Part shown: piece by piece, positions 25,295 through 37,240 of the stretch
How the letters are laid out: the number at the start of each line of letters is the position of its first letter
Numbering within the stretch: the first letter of the stretch is position 1
DNA from: Corythucha ciliata
Lineage: Eukaryota > Arthropoda > Insecta > Hemiptera > Tingidae
NCBI GenBank assembly: GCA_038030265.1
Contig: CM075938.1
Span: 16,469,009 to 16,533,008, forward strand
Length of the DNA stretch: 64,000 nucleotides
Direction: 5' to 3'
Notes under the pieces: generated by a model
The model's input: the letters and a program-made list of their open reading frames with translations, nothing else
What the model was told of the DNA's origin: nothing
Databases searched by the model: none
Position numbers and translations under genes: made by a program

Positions 25295-28200
25295 GTGATA
25301 GCGGCTCGGGTTCTGAAGACGAAACACCAGCCGGGACAGTCAATTGCCCTCACTGCTCGTCGGAATTTGCCGGCTACGCCGACCTGGCTGAGCACGGCAA
25401 GGAGTGCCTCAAAGGAATGACAGCCGCTGCCATTGCCGCTGCCGCGGCGGCGGCCAACGCTTCTGCCGACGAGGATATCGGCGACGGTGATGCGGACATC
25501 GACCGAGGAGCGTCGAGTCCCGCGCCCACCACTTCCGTTCAGTCGGACGACGAGGGCTGTGAAGAAGACGGCGAGAAACGACAGGAGGAAGAGCGACGGC
25601 ATCGACAGGACGCTGAGAATAATAATAGCGTTGAAGAGGACGACTCGGATATGCCGTTTCCATTGGGGCACGTCACCCTAGAAGCTCTTCAAAATACCAA
25701 AGTGGCCGTCGCTCAGTTCGCAGCAACAGCGATGGCGAACAACGCCGACAATCCGGCTGCCCTTCAAGAACTGGCCGTTCTTCAGTCAACTCTGTATACT
25801 TTGCAACATCAACAAATGATGCAATTGAACCTCATACAACAATTGCAGCAACAGTTGCAGATCACGAGGCCGAAAGAGGGCAGTCCATCCTCTCCTCCTC
25901 CCCGTAGCGGTCCAAGTAGAACGCCCACTCCCGTCCGACAAGAAGTCCCATCAACGCCGCCCACGTCCCAATCCCTACCAGCCAGTCACACGCCAGTCCC
26001 ACCCAAACCTGAACCATCGCCACCAGTTCCTCCCGTCTCCTCCCTGCCACCCTGTTCCATATCATCCTCGTTCGCTTCGTCGATCATCACAAACCTGGAC
26101 CCACCGCCGTCACCCAGCGAGCCCAACACGCTCGAAATGCTCCAGAAACGAGCACAGGAAGTGTTGGACAACGCCAGTCAGGGCCTGCTGGCTAGTAATC
26201 TCGCCGATGAGTTGGCCTTTCGGAAAAACGGCGGAAAAGGAAGCCTGTCGCCGTACGATTCAAAAACCGGAGGTAGGAATGAGCCTTTCTTCAAACACAG
26301 GTGTCGTTATTGCGGCAAAGTGTTTGGCAGTGACTCTGCTTTGCAAATTCACATTAGATCTCACACTGGCGAACGGCCGTTTAAATGCAACGTTTGCGGA
26401 AGTAGATTCACAACGAAAGGGAACCTTAAAGTGCATTTTCAAAGACATTCGGCCAAATTTCCGCACATTAAAATGAACCCAAACCCAGTGCCAGAGCATT
26501 TAGACAAGTTCCACCCGCCGCTTATAGCGCAAATGCAAGCGCATCAAAGCCTCCCACCAGGGCCTCACCCTGGGAGCTTTACAGGAGGCCCGCAATTCCC
26601 GTCAGGTCTACCGATGTACAGGCCGCCGCCCGCTCCTCACGACCTCGTCCTACCCCCTCATCATCCCCGTCCGCTACACGACTCCCTCGCTGCTGCCGCC
26701 GCCGCCGCTGCCACGTCCAAACCAATGCTCCCGCTGCCTCCATTCAACCACCAGGACATGCCTGAAAATCTGAGTAAAGGCTCCGCCTCGCCCGACCGAT
26801 TCAAAGTTGAACCGCGAAGCGATGAACCCTGCGAGGATGGGCGTCTCAGTCCTAAAAAGGAACCCGGCGACAATGCCGATTCTGAGCATGAACGGTATCT
26901 GTCGCCACCGCCGTACGATGACTGCAGCCTCGACTCTAGCAAGTACACAGTTGACGACGTTCCGGGTGACCGGGACAGTCCTGGCATGGAGAAGAACGAT
27001 GACAGCCTTCAAGATCAACCGGAAAACCTCTCGAATAAAAGTACGTCTGATGTAGGTCTCTTATCTTTAACTCCTGATCACCGCTTGCCTCCTCCTTCGC
27101 TCCACTATCCGGAAATTGTGTCACCTCCCAGTAGCACATCATCCGGTAGCGTCCATAGAGGGTTTTTACCCTCATCCCATGAACCTGATCCTATCAAAGA
27201 TCCCGCCGTCTACTCCAGTCTCCTGCCCAGGCCTGGCAGTAATGATAATTCGTGGGAAAGCCTCATTGAGATAACTAAAACGTCGGAAACTCACAAACTG
27301 CAACTTATGGTTGATAATATTGAGAACAAAATGATTGATCCGAACCAGTGTATTATCTGTCACAGAGTTCTATCATGTAAAAGTGCGTTGCAAATGCATT
27401 ATAGGACGCACACTGGGGAACGACCGTTCAGGTGTAAAATCTGCGGCCGCGCATTCACTACAAAAGGTAATCTCAAGACTCATATGGGTGTGCACAGAAT
27501 CAAACCTCCGATGCGAATGCTTCACCAGTGCCCTGTGTGTCACAAAAAGTTCACGAATGGCCTTGTGCTGCAACAGCACATCAGGCTTCACACGGGCGAG
27601 CCCACGGATTTAACTCCGGAGCAGATTCAGGCGGCGGAGATCAGAGACTTCGCTCCCCCCACAACCCCTGAACCTCATCTCCGGCCATTCGCCTTCCCAC
27701 CGCACCAACCACCTCCACCACCACCACCACCATCGCTAACACCAACTCTTGATAACCAAACCCATGCCCCTCCTTCCCCGTCACCCAGGCCCTCTCAAAC
27801 TCCACCACCCAGTTTCCCATCCAAAGAGGAGGACAAGCCCGACTACCTTGAGGAGACCCGTGCCAGTAGTGTGAGCCCCATTTCTGACGCGGCCTTCTCG
27901 ACTTCCATAACAGCCTTGGAAAACCAAGTTCGGACTATAACCACTGTATCCTCACATTACCTCCCTACTAAATATGCGTCCGACTCAAATGAAGACTATC
28001 CGAGTAACAAAGACTTGAACCCTCTTACAGTGAACGGTGAAAAATCACCCGGGTCGAGAGCCGGAGCCGACAGTCCAAGCGGTTCAGAAGGACCGCATCC
28101 GCTCGCCTCCTCGCCACCGCTCACGACCAGCTCGCTCTCTTTCCACCATATGCCGCCACGGTCGACGCGAAGCCCTTCGATCGCTTCGGAAACCTCTTCG

Positions 28201-28414
28201 TCACTGGGCGCACTCGACTTGACGCCGCGTTCGGGCGGTCCACCACCCCCACACCCGGGACTTTTTTCCGGTTTCGGCATCATGCCACCCGGAACCATCG
28301 CCTCGTCCTCGCCTCTCATCACCTCCGCCCTCTCCTCCCTCACCTCGTCCGTGCTCACGACGACCGCCTTCAACCCTTTGGGCTTAGCAGTCGGTCCACC
28401 AGGTAAACTACCAG
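25295..28414 (+). CDS. sal: spalt exon 2: C2HC finger, polyQ, double zinc fingers 1 and 2 plus single finger
   Basis: The exon opens after the acceptor CTGTCTCCCAG at 25294 and enters in phase 1, so upstream in-frame sequence from the ATG at 25243 is read-through of the intron and not the true start. It holds the C2HC finger, acidic and proline-rich linkers, a polyalanine run (about 25430), the Q-rich stretch that in the family mediates multimerisation, and fingers 1-2 and 3-5. Two PENLS motifs (about 26764 and 27021) and two lysine sites of sumoylation type (KVEP near 26806, KKEP near 26858) lie between the finger clusters. The 3' border is one of two in-phase donors, 28402 or 28414. Without splicing the frame runs to a stop at 28497. 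Confidence 0.93.
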
Positions 28415-31400
28415 GTAAAACGCCCTTATTCCGCAAAACGTCTCACTACCGAAAAAATAATAATAATAAGCAAGTAGTTTCTGAAGACATTGCGTGAATT
28501 CTAGCGTTTAGCCTTTTTTTTTTTTTTTTTTTGATACATTGTTCCAAAAAAGGTGCTGATTGGAGGGGGGCATGTCAAAATTGGTGGGGGGGGGGAGGAA
28601 TTGTCCCTTAGCCAAGATGTGCAATTCTTACTAACTAAATTTAGATACAACAAAATCCTTTTGCATTCATTTCACGTCGGGGAATGTTACTTATTTTTAC
28701 TCGTGTTTTCTTTTTCTCAAGCCTCGCGATAGATTTTTTCTTGATTTTAATTTATTTTCTCAGCGCCAAACCTTCTAATTTTAATTCAACTGTCTTTACA
28801 GTGAAATACTCGCTTCAGCCTACCCATTTTTCTTATTTTTTTTTTTTTCTGTGTGTTTCATTTATCGCCCTAGGTCGGGGCAACACAACGTGCAATCTCT
28901 GCTTCAAAACTTTCGCCTGTAACTCAGCCCTCGAAATACACTACAGGAGTCACACGAAAGAGCGACCTTTCAAGTGTACAATATGCGACCGGGGCTTCTC
29001 CACTAAGGTAAAAACGCCAGACAATAATCCTACGATGTTCCATGTTTCTCTTGTTATCCCCCCCCCCCTTTACATCCTTTTAACCTTGCACCCTTTTTTT
29101 TTCTTTCCTAAAGGCTTTTTCTTGAAATAGCATGAGAGAAGTTTTGATGTTTTGGATCAGTCCCAAAACTGTGATCGAAGGAAAGAGAATGACAGTACAA
29201 CGGCCTACAATTATTTCTCACGCTCTTCTGTTGCTCTCTTTCTTTGGGTCTTTCTGTTTTATTTTTGACGGGTCCCTTTTGTGTTTTCTTCTTTCATTAA
29301 AGCCTTTGGGTGAAATTTGACTGTACGCACTTTGGGTTGGTGATTTTTTTTTCGTAGATGACTTTAATCCCAAATGCATACAATTTATTTCAAAGTTTTT
29401 GATAAATTTCCGTGTTAAATTCACGTTTCGGTCTCACTATGTGTGACAGGGAAACATGAAACAACATATGCTCACCCATAAAATACGAGACATGCCGGCC
29501 CATCTTTTTGAACAGAAGGTGGGCAGTGGAGGAGCCGTCACACCTGGAGTGCCGGGACCTGCCGGAGGAGGACCACCGTCGAGCGTGGGTGGACCGAGCC
29601 CAACGGCGATTCCCCCACCTGGTATTTCACCGGGCCTAGCCAGTCAACCACTCGTTTCAGTGCCCACATCCCTGGGAGGCGGTGTTCAACCAACACCTCC
29701 ACCGCCGCCGCCACCACCACCCCCACCACAACCTTCGTCGCAGCAACAGCCGGTTCCTCCGCCACCGCCGCCACCACCCACGCAACAACTTTTACCCTCC
29801 ACGTTGACGCAGCATCATCAACAACAACAACAACAGCATCATCATCATCATCACCACCACCACCACCCCCATCAGCAGTCACCGCGAACACCGCCGTCGC
29901 AACTCACCGGCTCGCTGTCTCAACCGAATGACGATCAACGGTCAGGCGATGAAAATTCACTTCCACCCATGTCTGTCACGACACCGCCTCACTTGTCACA
30001 GTCACAGTCTCAATCACAGCCGCTTCCAACAAGCAAACCTGAGTTGGGTGTCAAAAGATCGCCGCCACAAAGTGACGCGACGTCCATGCCGCTTCCTAAA
30101 AGAGCTCCAAGTAAGTTTCAACAAAATATCTAACTAATAAACGCGCAAATTTAAGGCTTTGTTCCCCCCCTGAGGTTTAAAAAAGAAACAAAGTCGTAAA
30201 TTATAAAAAGCGCCTTAGATTTTTCGATTGATACTTCACAGTTTCAATTTTATAATTCTTTCCTTTAATCACTGGTCTTGTCACCCCTAAAAATTTGGAC
30301 GGGGACCATTGATGTTTTTTTTTAGTCATATTTAACATTTGGTTGCTTTTTCTACGCCTTAAAAGCTTTTAAATTAACCCTTTAGTTGAAGCGCTTATAA
30401 AATCCAGGCGATTATGAGCTTTCAGTAATTATCAAAATAACGCATTTGTAACGCGAAGGTTCGTATAAAAGAATGTCCTGGTGGGGGTGGGGCGCCATCA
30501 TGAGGAGCTCTAGTGGCTTTGGTAGAACCGAACTGTGTTCGTCTATTTCATTTCTTGAGCTCTTCAGAAGGCGGTAACTGCCCTTGGGACCGCATTTTAA
30601 GGTTGGTGACCATCCTACAGCCACAATTTCGTTGGAAACAGTATACCCAAATAAGTATCGAATTTTGGTAGTTTTCGTGCTCTGATTCCTACCCCCATCG
30701 TCACTCCAACATTTGATTTCAGTTGATTTCCACAACAGTTGATTTCCACAATGGTTTCTCGGTTTAAACTACTAGTTTTAGGCCCGCAAAATGAAATTTC
30801 CTCGAACAGCAAGGTGAAGGTCACCAGTTCTCGCCAGATGAATCGTACAGCACCGGTTGAAGACGGCAATGTCATTGCCGTAGGCTCATGAGCGGACCCG
30901 AGGGTTCTCAATCGAACAGTCAACTGACTGATGGCATCGCCCGTATAGAAGCGACCTGCCAGAAACCACTCAGGTCTCACCAAACCTCAGGGACGTACCC
31001 ACGTAAGTGACGGGGGTCATCGGTAGCTCACGAAACACGGTGAAAGTGACGATTTAACTTCAAAAGTCGACTCTTCACCACCATTCAGCCATTTTTTAAA
31101 TAAATAAATGACTCACTGATCGTTTAGATTAGCCTAACGGAATCTGTGGATTTCACCTCTGTAAGAAACTGATTTTTCAGTGGAGCCAACCTTCCGAAAT
31201 CGCGTTTTAAGGTCCCGAAAACCAGTAAAATTTCGTTTTTGACAGAGCAAAACCGAAAAATCGGGGGTTTCAGTGGCCCAATCCATGAAATTTCGCTATT
31301 GAAAGAGCACAATTCGCGAAATTCAATTTGAAGGTGCCCAACCCGTCAACTCGTTTTTAAACAGCCAAACCCGTGAGATATTGTATTTAATAGCTCTCAC

Positions 31401-34400
31401 CAGTGGAATTACTTTTCTGGAAGAGTGAAATTGGGTTTTCTTCTACATAAAGTTCGTTTTTGGGCGGGTCAAATACGCAAAAACAGGGTTTGAAATAGCC
31501 AGACCTGTTGATAATGTGTTGGTAGTTTGTTTTGAAGTGCTGAACCCCGAAAATCGGTGTTTTTTAGGGCCCAAACCCGCTTAATTTCATTTTGGAGGAG
31601 GCAAAATCTGAGTGTTTAGGAGCTCAATCAGAAAGAAAAGTCTTTGAACGAGCCAATAAACCCATGAGAACGTTTTTTAAAAGGACAAACCGCGTAGTTG
31701 AGGTTGCAATAACCTGTGAAATCATGAAACAAGGCCGGCAAAACCAGCGCACCTAAGAAGCTTACTCCGAGAAATTAAATTTTTGAAGGACCTAAACCCA
31801 TAAAATAACTTTTTAAGGAGCCAAACCAGCGAAATTTCGTTTTTGACACAGCCAAACACACAAAATTATTTGAAGATTTCTAACCCGCGGTATTAAAAGA
31901 ACCGAGTCCGCAAAATTAGGTTGAACTATACGGACCTAAACCTGAGAATTCTCGAGTATGGCCGAGGCAAACCCGTGAAATCGGGAATTTGAACAACCCA
32001 CCCCGAAAAGTATCGTTCTTGGAAGGTCACAGTTTTTAAAGAAGCCAATAAACCCACGAAAATGTGTTCAAATGAGCTGAAATCGTGATTTTAAGGACCC
32101 AAATCCGTGAATTTGCGTTCATGGGAGATCAAGAACCGCAAAATTGGGGTTTTTAAAGGAGCGAATCCCGTAAAATCGAAGCTTTCTGTATCCAATTCCA
32201 GGATCATTCGTGAAGGAGTGAAAAACCGCGAAATCGAACTTTTAAGGACCTAAATCCACGAAATTTCCTTCTAATGAGCAAAAGCTGCGAAATTTCGCTT
32301 TGGGAAGAACCAAGTATGGCAAATCGGATTACTTACAGGGCAGAGCCAACGCCATAGTACAGGATTTTTAATTAGCGAAACCCACAAAATTTGGATTTAA
32401 GAAGCCAACCCCCTCTTTTTTTTTGTTTTTGTAGGATCCAAAATGGCGGAATCAGAGTTTACGGGTCCAAACCCGAGAAATTCCGCTCTTAGAAGGTTCA
32501 AGTCTGCAAAATCAGTTTTTTGAAGTAGCCAACCCCTCAAATTAGGGTTGGGGCCAAATTTTAGCCAAACCCGTGAAATTATGTCCAAGGGAGAGCAAGA
32601 CCCGCCAGTCATAGTTCAAGACACACGAAATAAGGGCCTTAAAGGACAAACGTCCGTGAAAAGCCATTTTCCTGAGGATCAAAACCTGCGAAATCAGCGT
32701 TTTAAGGATCCAAATCCAAGAAATGTCACTTTTTGAAGGCTAAATCGTCGGCATTTCATGCAGGCAAGCCGCAAAAATCGAAGGAGATGAGCCCGCGAAG
32801 TGTCGTTTTAAAGAGCCAAACCAGTGAAATTTCGCTTTTGGAAGCGCCAAGTCTTCGAAATCAGGTTTTTTCTTAGAGGGCGAAAGCTGTGAAATTGAGA
32901 ATACTAGGGAGCAAAATCGTGTTCTGCAGAGCCAAAAACCACGAAATGCCGTATGTATGAAAGAGCAATATCCGCGAAATGCTTTTTTTTTTTTCAAGAC
33001 GAGAACTATGGGCCCAAATCCACGAAGTTTCGTTTTTGGAGAGTCCAAACCTACGAAATCAGGGTCTAAAGGAACCAAACGGTTAAAATTGTTGTTTCAA
33101 ATATCTGAACCTGCAAAACCAGGTCCATGAAGTTGAGTTTTTGGAAGGCCTAAAGGCGCGAAAAATGGCCTGTGATAGAATGAAACCATCAACATTTGTT
33201 CTTGTCAAGAGCCAACTAGCGAAATTGCGGCTTTTAAGCGAGCCATATACCAGAAAAATTGGACAATGAATGAGCCAAAATTTGTGAAAATGGTTTATTC
33301 ATTATCGAAATTCACGTGCCAAAGCAGCGAGTTTTATGGGCTTCAGAGCCGCCTTTGCCAACTATGAGGACCTGTTGCCACTTCCGCGGTTTCCAAAGTA
33401 TTCGTAGTGCGCAGGAATGTTTCCAAGCGGCGCGAAATTGGATAAAAAAAAGCTGGCATCACGGAGAGAACTTGAAAGGAAACGCCCGATATAAAATGTT
33501 CATTTATACTTTTCGAGAAAGCAGCGTAATTGAATCAATGTTCATATGGGCAGAATGATCAAAATCCGAGGAGAAGACATTTCTAGAAATAGCGGCAATC
33601 TCACGGCTGACGCTAAAGTGCTGCTCTTGGGGCAGCATGCGGCTGTTAAATTAATAAAAAGCGCTCATTCGCGGCTGAAATTGAAAAAAAAAAAAAAAAA
33701 TCAATTGGCGGTTTCTGAAGGAAAGTTTGAGGTTATAACCATTGAGGAAAAGCGCTAATGTGCTGTTCTTTCTTGGGTCAAGTCCACGACCAGAAAATAC
33801 AGTCACCAGGGAGAGGTCCCGTAAAAGGCTCATCCAGGTGACAGTTGTAACTTCTTCTTTCGCTATTTCAATCAACATTTTAAGGGTAGAACGGTTATAA
33901 GACAGGCCAACGAACAGGAGCGTAGGGGTAGAAAAAGCAACTAATATTTTTATTATTCAGAGTGAACCGGCCCCCTTAAAAAAAAATTAAAAACTACAAA
34001 AAACCAAATCTAACCAAAAGCACGACGTTGGGACTGTGTGGTTTCCAGGCTTGCCCAAGCACTTGTGCCATGTTTGCAATAAGAACTTCTCTTCATCGTC
34101 TGCTCTTCAGATCCACATGAGGACTCATACTGGAGACAAACCATTCCGGTGTTCCATCTGCCTCAAAGCGTTTACTACGAAAGGGAATCTCAAGGTACGT
34201 TTTACTCAATTTTTTAAAGGAAAAAATGGCTTTCTTTATTTTAAATTGTTTCGATGCTTCGGGTGACAAGACCTTTGAATTTAAAGAAAGAAATATTTTT
34301 TTTACGTTAGAGCTTAGTGTTATGGCGTGATTTTAACGGAGAAACTGGGAAATTTCATTTTTTTAGGTGCACATGGGTACTCATATGTGGACGAACGGAG

Positions 34401-34903
34401 CGTCACGGCGAGGCAGGAGGATGTCCTTAGAGCTGCCGCCGTTGCCCAAGGACTCAGACTTCCTTCACAGGAGGCCTGACCTCTTCTACCCATACCTCCC
34501 GGCGCCGTTCCTTAATGGAATTCATCAGAAGGTGCGATAGGTGTTTTTTTTAATTCGTATTTCACAATTTTCAAGTTTGTTTTCTGTTTCATAGCTTTCT
34601 GAGTTTCCAATTGGAGGAGGCGGTGGTGGAGGGGGTGGGGGCGGGCCACCCCCGAACGGCATAATGAATTTCGGTGGTTTCCCGAATGAATTGAAAGCCG
34701 CTGAACCACGGTCGCCACCCGAGAAGACCTCGACGGGCGGCGGTGGCGGTCAAACAACACCGGTTGGAGGTACGCCGCCCTCGTCCCTGTGGGACATTCA
34801 TTTGAAACAAGCGAATCATCACCACCGAGGGCGAAGCCCAGAAGATTCATCACCTCCACCGCCCACCATGCCACCACCACGAGGCGAAGGCCTCGCAGCA
34901 TGA
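25295..34903 (+). CDS. sal: spalt / SALL-family zinc-finger transcription factor (5' partial, six exons visible)
   Basis: Nuclear sequence-specific transcription factor of the spalt (SALL) family, which acts in patterning and organ development, often as a repressor. Exons seen: 25295-28414, 28874-29007, 29450-30110, 34049-34194, 34367-34531 and 34595-34903; all introns are GT-AG and phases agree, giving 1511 residues without exon 1. In order: N-terminal C2HC finger (25345), glutamine-rich stretch (25800-25860), double C2H2 finger 1 (26302-26448), double finger 2 (27349-27495) with its single partner (27529-27591), double finger 3 split by an intron (28891-29479), double finger 4 split by an intron (34066-34384). 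The second finger of each pair carries the family signature F[TS]TKGN[LM]K. Fly and human relatives are about 1300-1400 residues, so this one is long; the excess is proline-, histidine- and glycine-rich linker. The first coding exon, which in the family encodes a short MSRRKQ-type leader, was not found. The family call is near certain; paralogue (salm or salr type) is not decidable. Confidence 0.95.
28874..29007 (+). CDS. sal: spalt exon 3: start of double zinc finger 3
   Basis: Acceptor TCGCCCTAG ends at 28873 and donor AAG/GTAAAA starts at 29008. It encodes [20 protein letters not shown] and the next finger up to STK, closely matching the third spalt finger pair. Entry phase 1 and exit phase 0 fit the neighbouring exons. 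The finger continues in exon 4 with [10 protein letters not shown]. Confidence 0.93.
29450..30110 (+). CDS. sal: spalt exon 4: end of finger pair 3 and Pro/Gln/His-rich linker
   Basis: Begins with [10 protein letters not shown], completing double finger 3, followed by the family-typical [11 protein letters not shown] stretch. The rest is low-complexity linker: polyproline (about 29693-29790), polyglutamine (about 29818-29835) and a long polyhistidine run (about 29836-29870). Donor is CAA/GTAAGT at 30111, exit phase 1. The 3.9 kb intron that follows holds a large ~30-nt repeat array. Confidence 0.9.
31120..33330 (-). repeat. type A ~30-nt array in spalt intron 4, reverse orientation
   Basis: About 2.2 kb of GAGCCAAACCCGTGAAATTTCG-type units, for example 31-nt spacing at 32814-32875. 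It lies wholly inside the 3.9 kb intron between finger pairs 3 and 4, and a short type B patch follows at 33650-33770. Confidence 0.8.
34049..34194 (+). CDS. sal: spalt exon 5: double zinc finger 4 (first part)
   Basis: Acceptor GGTTTCCAG ends at 34048, donor AAG/GTACGT starts at 34195. It encodes [20 protein letters not shown] and the following finger to TTKGNLK. This is the last spalt finger pair, whose final HMGTH is in exon 6. Phases 1 in and 0 out are consistent. Confidence 0.93.
34367..34531 (+). CDS. sal: spalt exon 6: end of finger pair 4 and basic/proline tail
   Basis: Starts [20 protein letters not shown], the conserved end of the last finger pair followed by a basic patch and the ELPPLP segment typical of spalt C-termini. 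It is 55 complete codons, phase 0 at both ends; donor AAG/GTGCGA is at 34532. Confidence 0.92.
34595..34903 (+). CDS. sal: spalt exon 7: glycine-rich C-terminal tail
   Basis: Follows the acceptor TTTCATAG at 34594. It encodes LSEFPIGGG, a run of ten glycines, a second glycine block and SSLWDIH, then a proline/histidine tail to TGA at 34901-34903. The same frame stays open and compositionally similar for 39 more codons to a second TGA at 35021-35023, so the true C-terminus is uncertain: a sequencing or allelic change, stop-codon readthrough, or simply the end. Confidence 0.85.
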   Translation, partial: LSEFPIGGGGGGGGGGGPPPNGIMNFGGFPNELKAAEPRSPPEKTSTGGGGGQTTPVGGTPPSSLWDIHLKQANHHHRGRSPEDSSPPPPTMPPPRGEGLAA

Positions 34904-35023
34904 TACATTGCCCAACAGCCTCCGTCGCTTCACCAACAACATCATCATCATCATCATCAGTTCACAACCTCGTCGGCCGCTAGCAACGTGGGTGCCGCCG
35001 CTCGTTCGGTTCTTTTCAATTGA
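34904..35023 (+). other. in-frame open extension after the spalt stop
   Basis: Directly after the TGA the same frame reads 39 codons, including [14 protein letters not shown], then a second TGA. The glutamine/histidine composition matches the spalt linkers, not the AT-rich 3' UTR that follows. The context is TGA followed by TAC, which is not the well-known efficient readthrough context TGA-CTA. Confidence 0.5.
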
Positions 35024-35268
35024 TCAAAATGATGGTCACAGCGGCGGGCCACAGACGACGTAATGATCATTCCGATCATAGTGATGATACATATCTTTGT
35101 CCATTGTCTTGTGATTTTACTTAATAATATTATTCAAACAAGTGTGCTAGAGCATCATCTTGGAAGACTTTTTGAACGAGCGAGATTGCTGCAATGTTCC
35201 TATTTTGAAACTAGTCTTTAAAAAAATATCGATCAGAGTGCCGGTAGGTGCTAAGGAACTGGGACTGA

Positions 35269-35977
35269 AATAAAACAAAAATATTTATATAAAAAATTAT
35301 CATAAAAAACAGATATTTAAACAGAGTGTATATTATTATTAAACGATTATCATTTAAAAATTATTTACCAATGGCCCCAACAATTACATTTTATTTTATT
35401 TTTCAATTGTTCATCCCCTTTTTCGGCTCCTTTTTTTGCAAAATGGGCAAGTTTTTTAAGTTCCCTTATTCCTTCATCGGAACCGTGTTCCGTATTTTAT
35501 AATGAATTTACTGTGATAAAAAAAAGGAAACTCAACAGTTGCGTTTGTTTATTGCTTTGTGCATTTTGAATTTTTTTTTCGAGGCAAAAAACAAATTGTT
35601 TCCAGGGTTAAGTATTTCTTTGTTATGTTTGCCCTATTGTTTCTTCCTTTTTAAAAAAAATGTGTAAATTTGTAAATCTTGTGATTGTAAATTAAAATTT
35701 CAGTTCAATTTGCCCACTTGTGTATGATGTAGTAAATTCAAACTATACATATAGTCGTGAAAAAAGTAAATAAAAAACTTATAGATCTGTAAGATGTAAA
35801 ATATAAAAACTAAATATTATAAAATAAGGAAGAAGGAAATTGTATTATTAGTGTATAGTGACATTACTATAATAAATTGTTACGTGAGGCAAAATGAACA
35901 AAGTCGCACATTATGCCTGCCTAGAAAGTCTCTCTAAGACAATGTTTTTAAGTTTTTAAGGGCTTAAGTTAAATAAA
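35269..35977 (+). terminator. candidate poly(A) signals of spalt
   Basis: AATAAA occurs at 35269-35274, 35770-35775, 35871-35876 and 35972-35977 in the AT-rich sequence after the spalt stop. Which one is used cannot be told; several 3' ends are plausible. Confidence 0.4.
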
Positions 35978-37240
35978 TTTCCAATGACAAAAAAAAAAGA
36001 TCTGTTTAGAGAACGAAAGCCTATCTATTTTATAAGTGTGGATGATGTTATGTAAACCTATTCGATGTTAATATTTATTCATGCATGGCGTCACATCAAG
36101 TTGTACTATCACCATCGTTACCTGATGTCTTTTTAAAATATTATTATTATTATTACTATTATTTTTACTTCCACGGTTTTTATTTCCTTTTTCCTCCTTT
36201 TTTAAATTATTTTGTACATAATGTAAATTTAATTATCCTTAGTAATAATTGTTGTGATTTTTTTTTATTCAATAGAGAAATATGTAAACAATTCAACTTA
36301 CTCAGATTTTTTGTGTGGCAATTCTTTGAATTGAGTACATCGGACAAATGTGAGCTAAGTGCTTGTGCTGATTTGTGCTGCCCCAATGAGGCAATGACAA
36401 TTTTATCATGTTTTGCCAAATTCACAGCTCAACGGGCCCCTAGTGGACTCGTGCCTGGTTGGGTTGGTTGTAGTAAAGGTGGACGAGGGGTGATGGGTGG
36501 TTCAGGTGGAATTTCCTTTACGGAATGTCACTAGTTTCTGGTGCAAAACAGCGAGCCCCCCCCCCCCTGGTACCGTATCTGAATGGTTGGTGAATTCTCT
36601 CTGCACCCTTCCAAACGCAAATTTCTATATTGACATGAAATCCTGGGAGGCTGGAAAGGGCTATGTCATTAAAACTGAGCGCGTCCACAGTCCATAGCCT
36701 TGACAGGGGTCACCAGGGGGGACAGGGGGACACCAATATATAAAATGCGACGCAGGCGACAGCCTTTAAGTCCAAATAAAATCCTCCACGAAGCCGGGAG
36801 CCTCGCAGGCCCGCTAACTACATCGTGAAACGCTCATTTTTGTCCCCTTGAAAGGGTGCCAACAGCCCCCTAGAATCGTTTTAACCTGTATGGGCCGGCT
36901 GATTTTGTCATTTGACCATTGACCGAGGGGCCCATCCTTTTCAAAATTAAACAATAAAATACCGCGAAACAATAAAATACCAAAAGCGCGTCTAACCTTA
37001 CCGCCTGAAACTTAAGACCCGCAACACATCAATGTACGACCAGTCGAGCTGTGATCAGCGACGGTGGGCCACATGCGCCAAAGCGTGAGCTTCATTGACT
37101 TCGTTATCTCAGCAAAATGTGCCCACCACATTACTGCTCTGGTAGTTCCGTATGTAGTCGTGTTCAATCAAGACAAACGGTGAAGGCAGCCCGGCTATCT
37201 AAAGGTACAAGAATGTACAAAATATTTTTTCACAATTTTA
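35978..37240. other. intergenic sequence after spalt
   Basis: No gene recognised. AT-rich to 36300, then unclassified GC-richer pieces (36420-37200) that include a short motif (GAAACGCTCATTTTT at 36828) shared with 12500. Confidence 0.3.

Noticed and set aside
27996..28436. 146-codon minus-strand ORF within spalt exon 2
   Set aside because: Shadow of the GC-rich coding exon; no domain. The same applies to 25171-25671 and 29538-29891 on the minus strand.
28415..28497. Stop at 28497 as the true end of spalt
   Set aside because: Finger pairs 3 and 4 lie in downstream exons with matching phases; the open frame past the donor is intron.
36085..36534. 149-codon ORF downstream of spalt
   Set aside because: A low-complexity tyrosine/phenylalanine run from (TAT)n sequence in AT-rich 3' flank; no domain.
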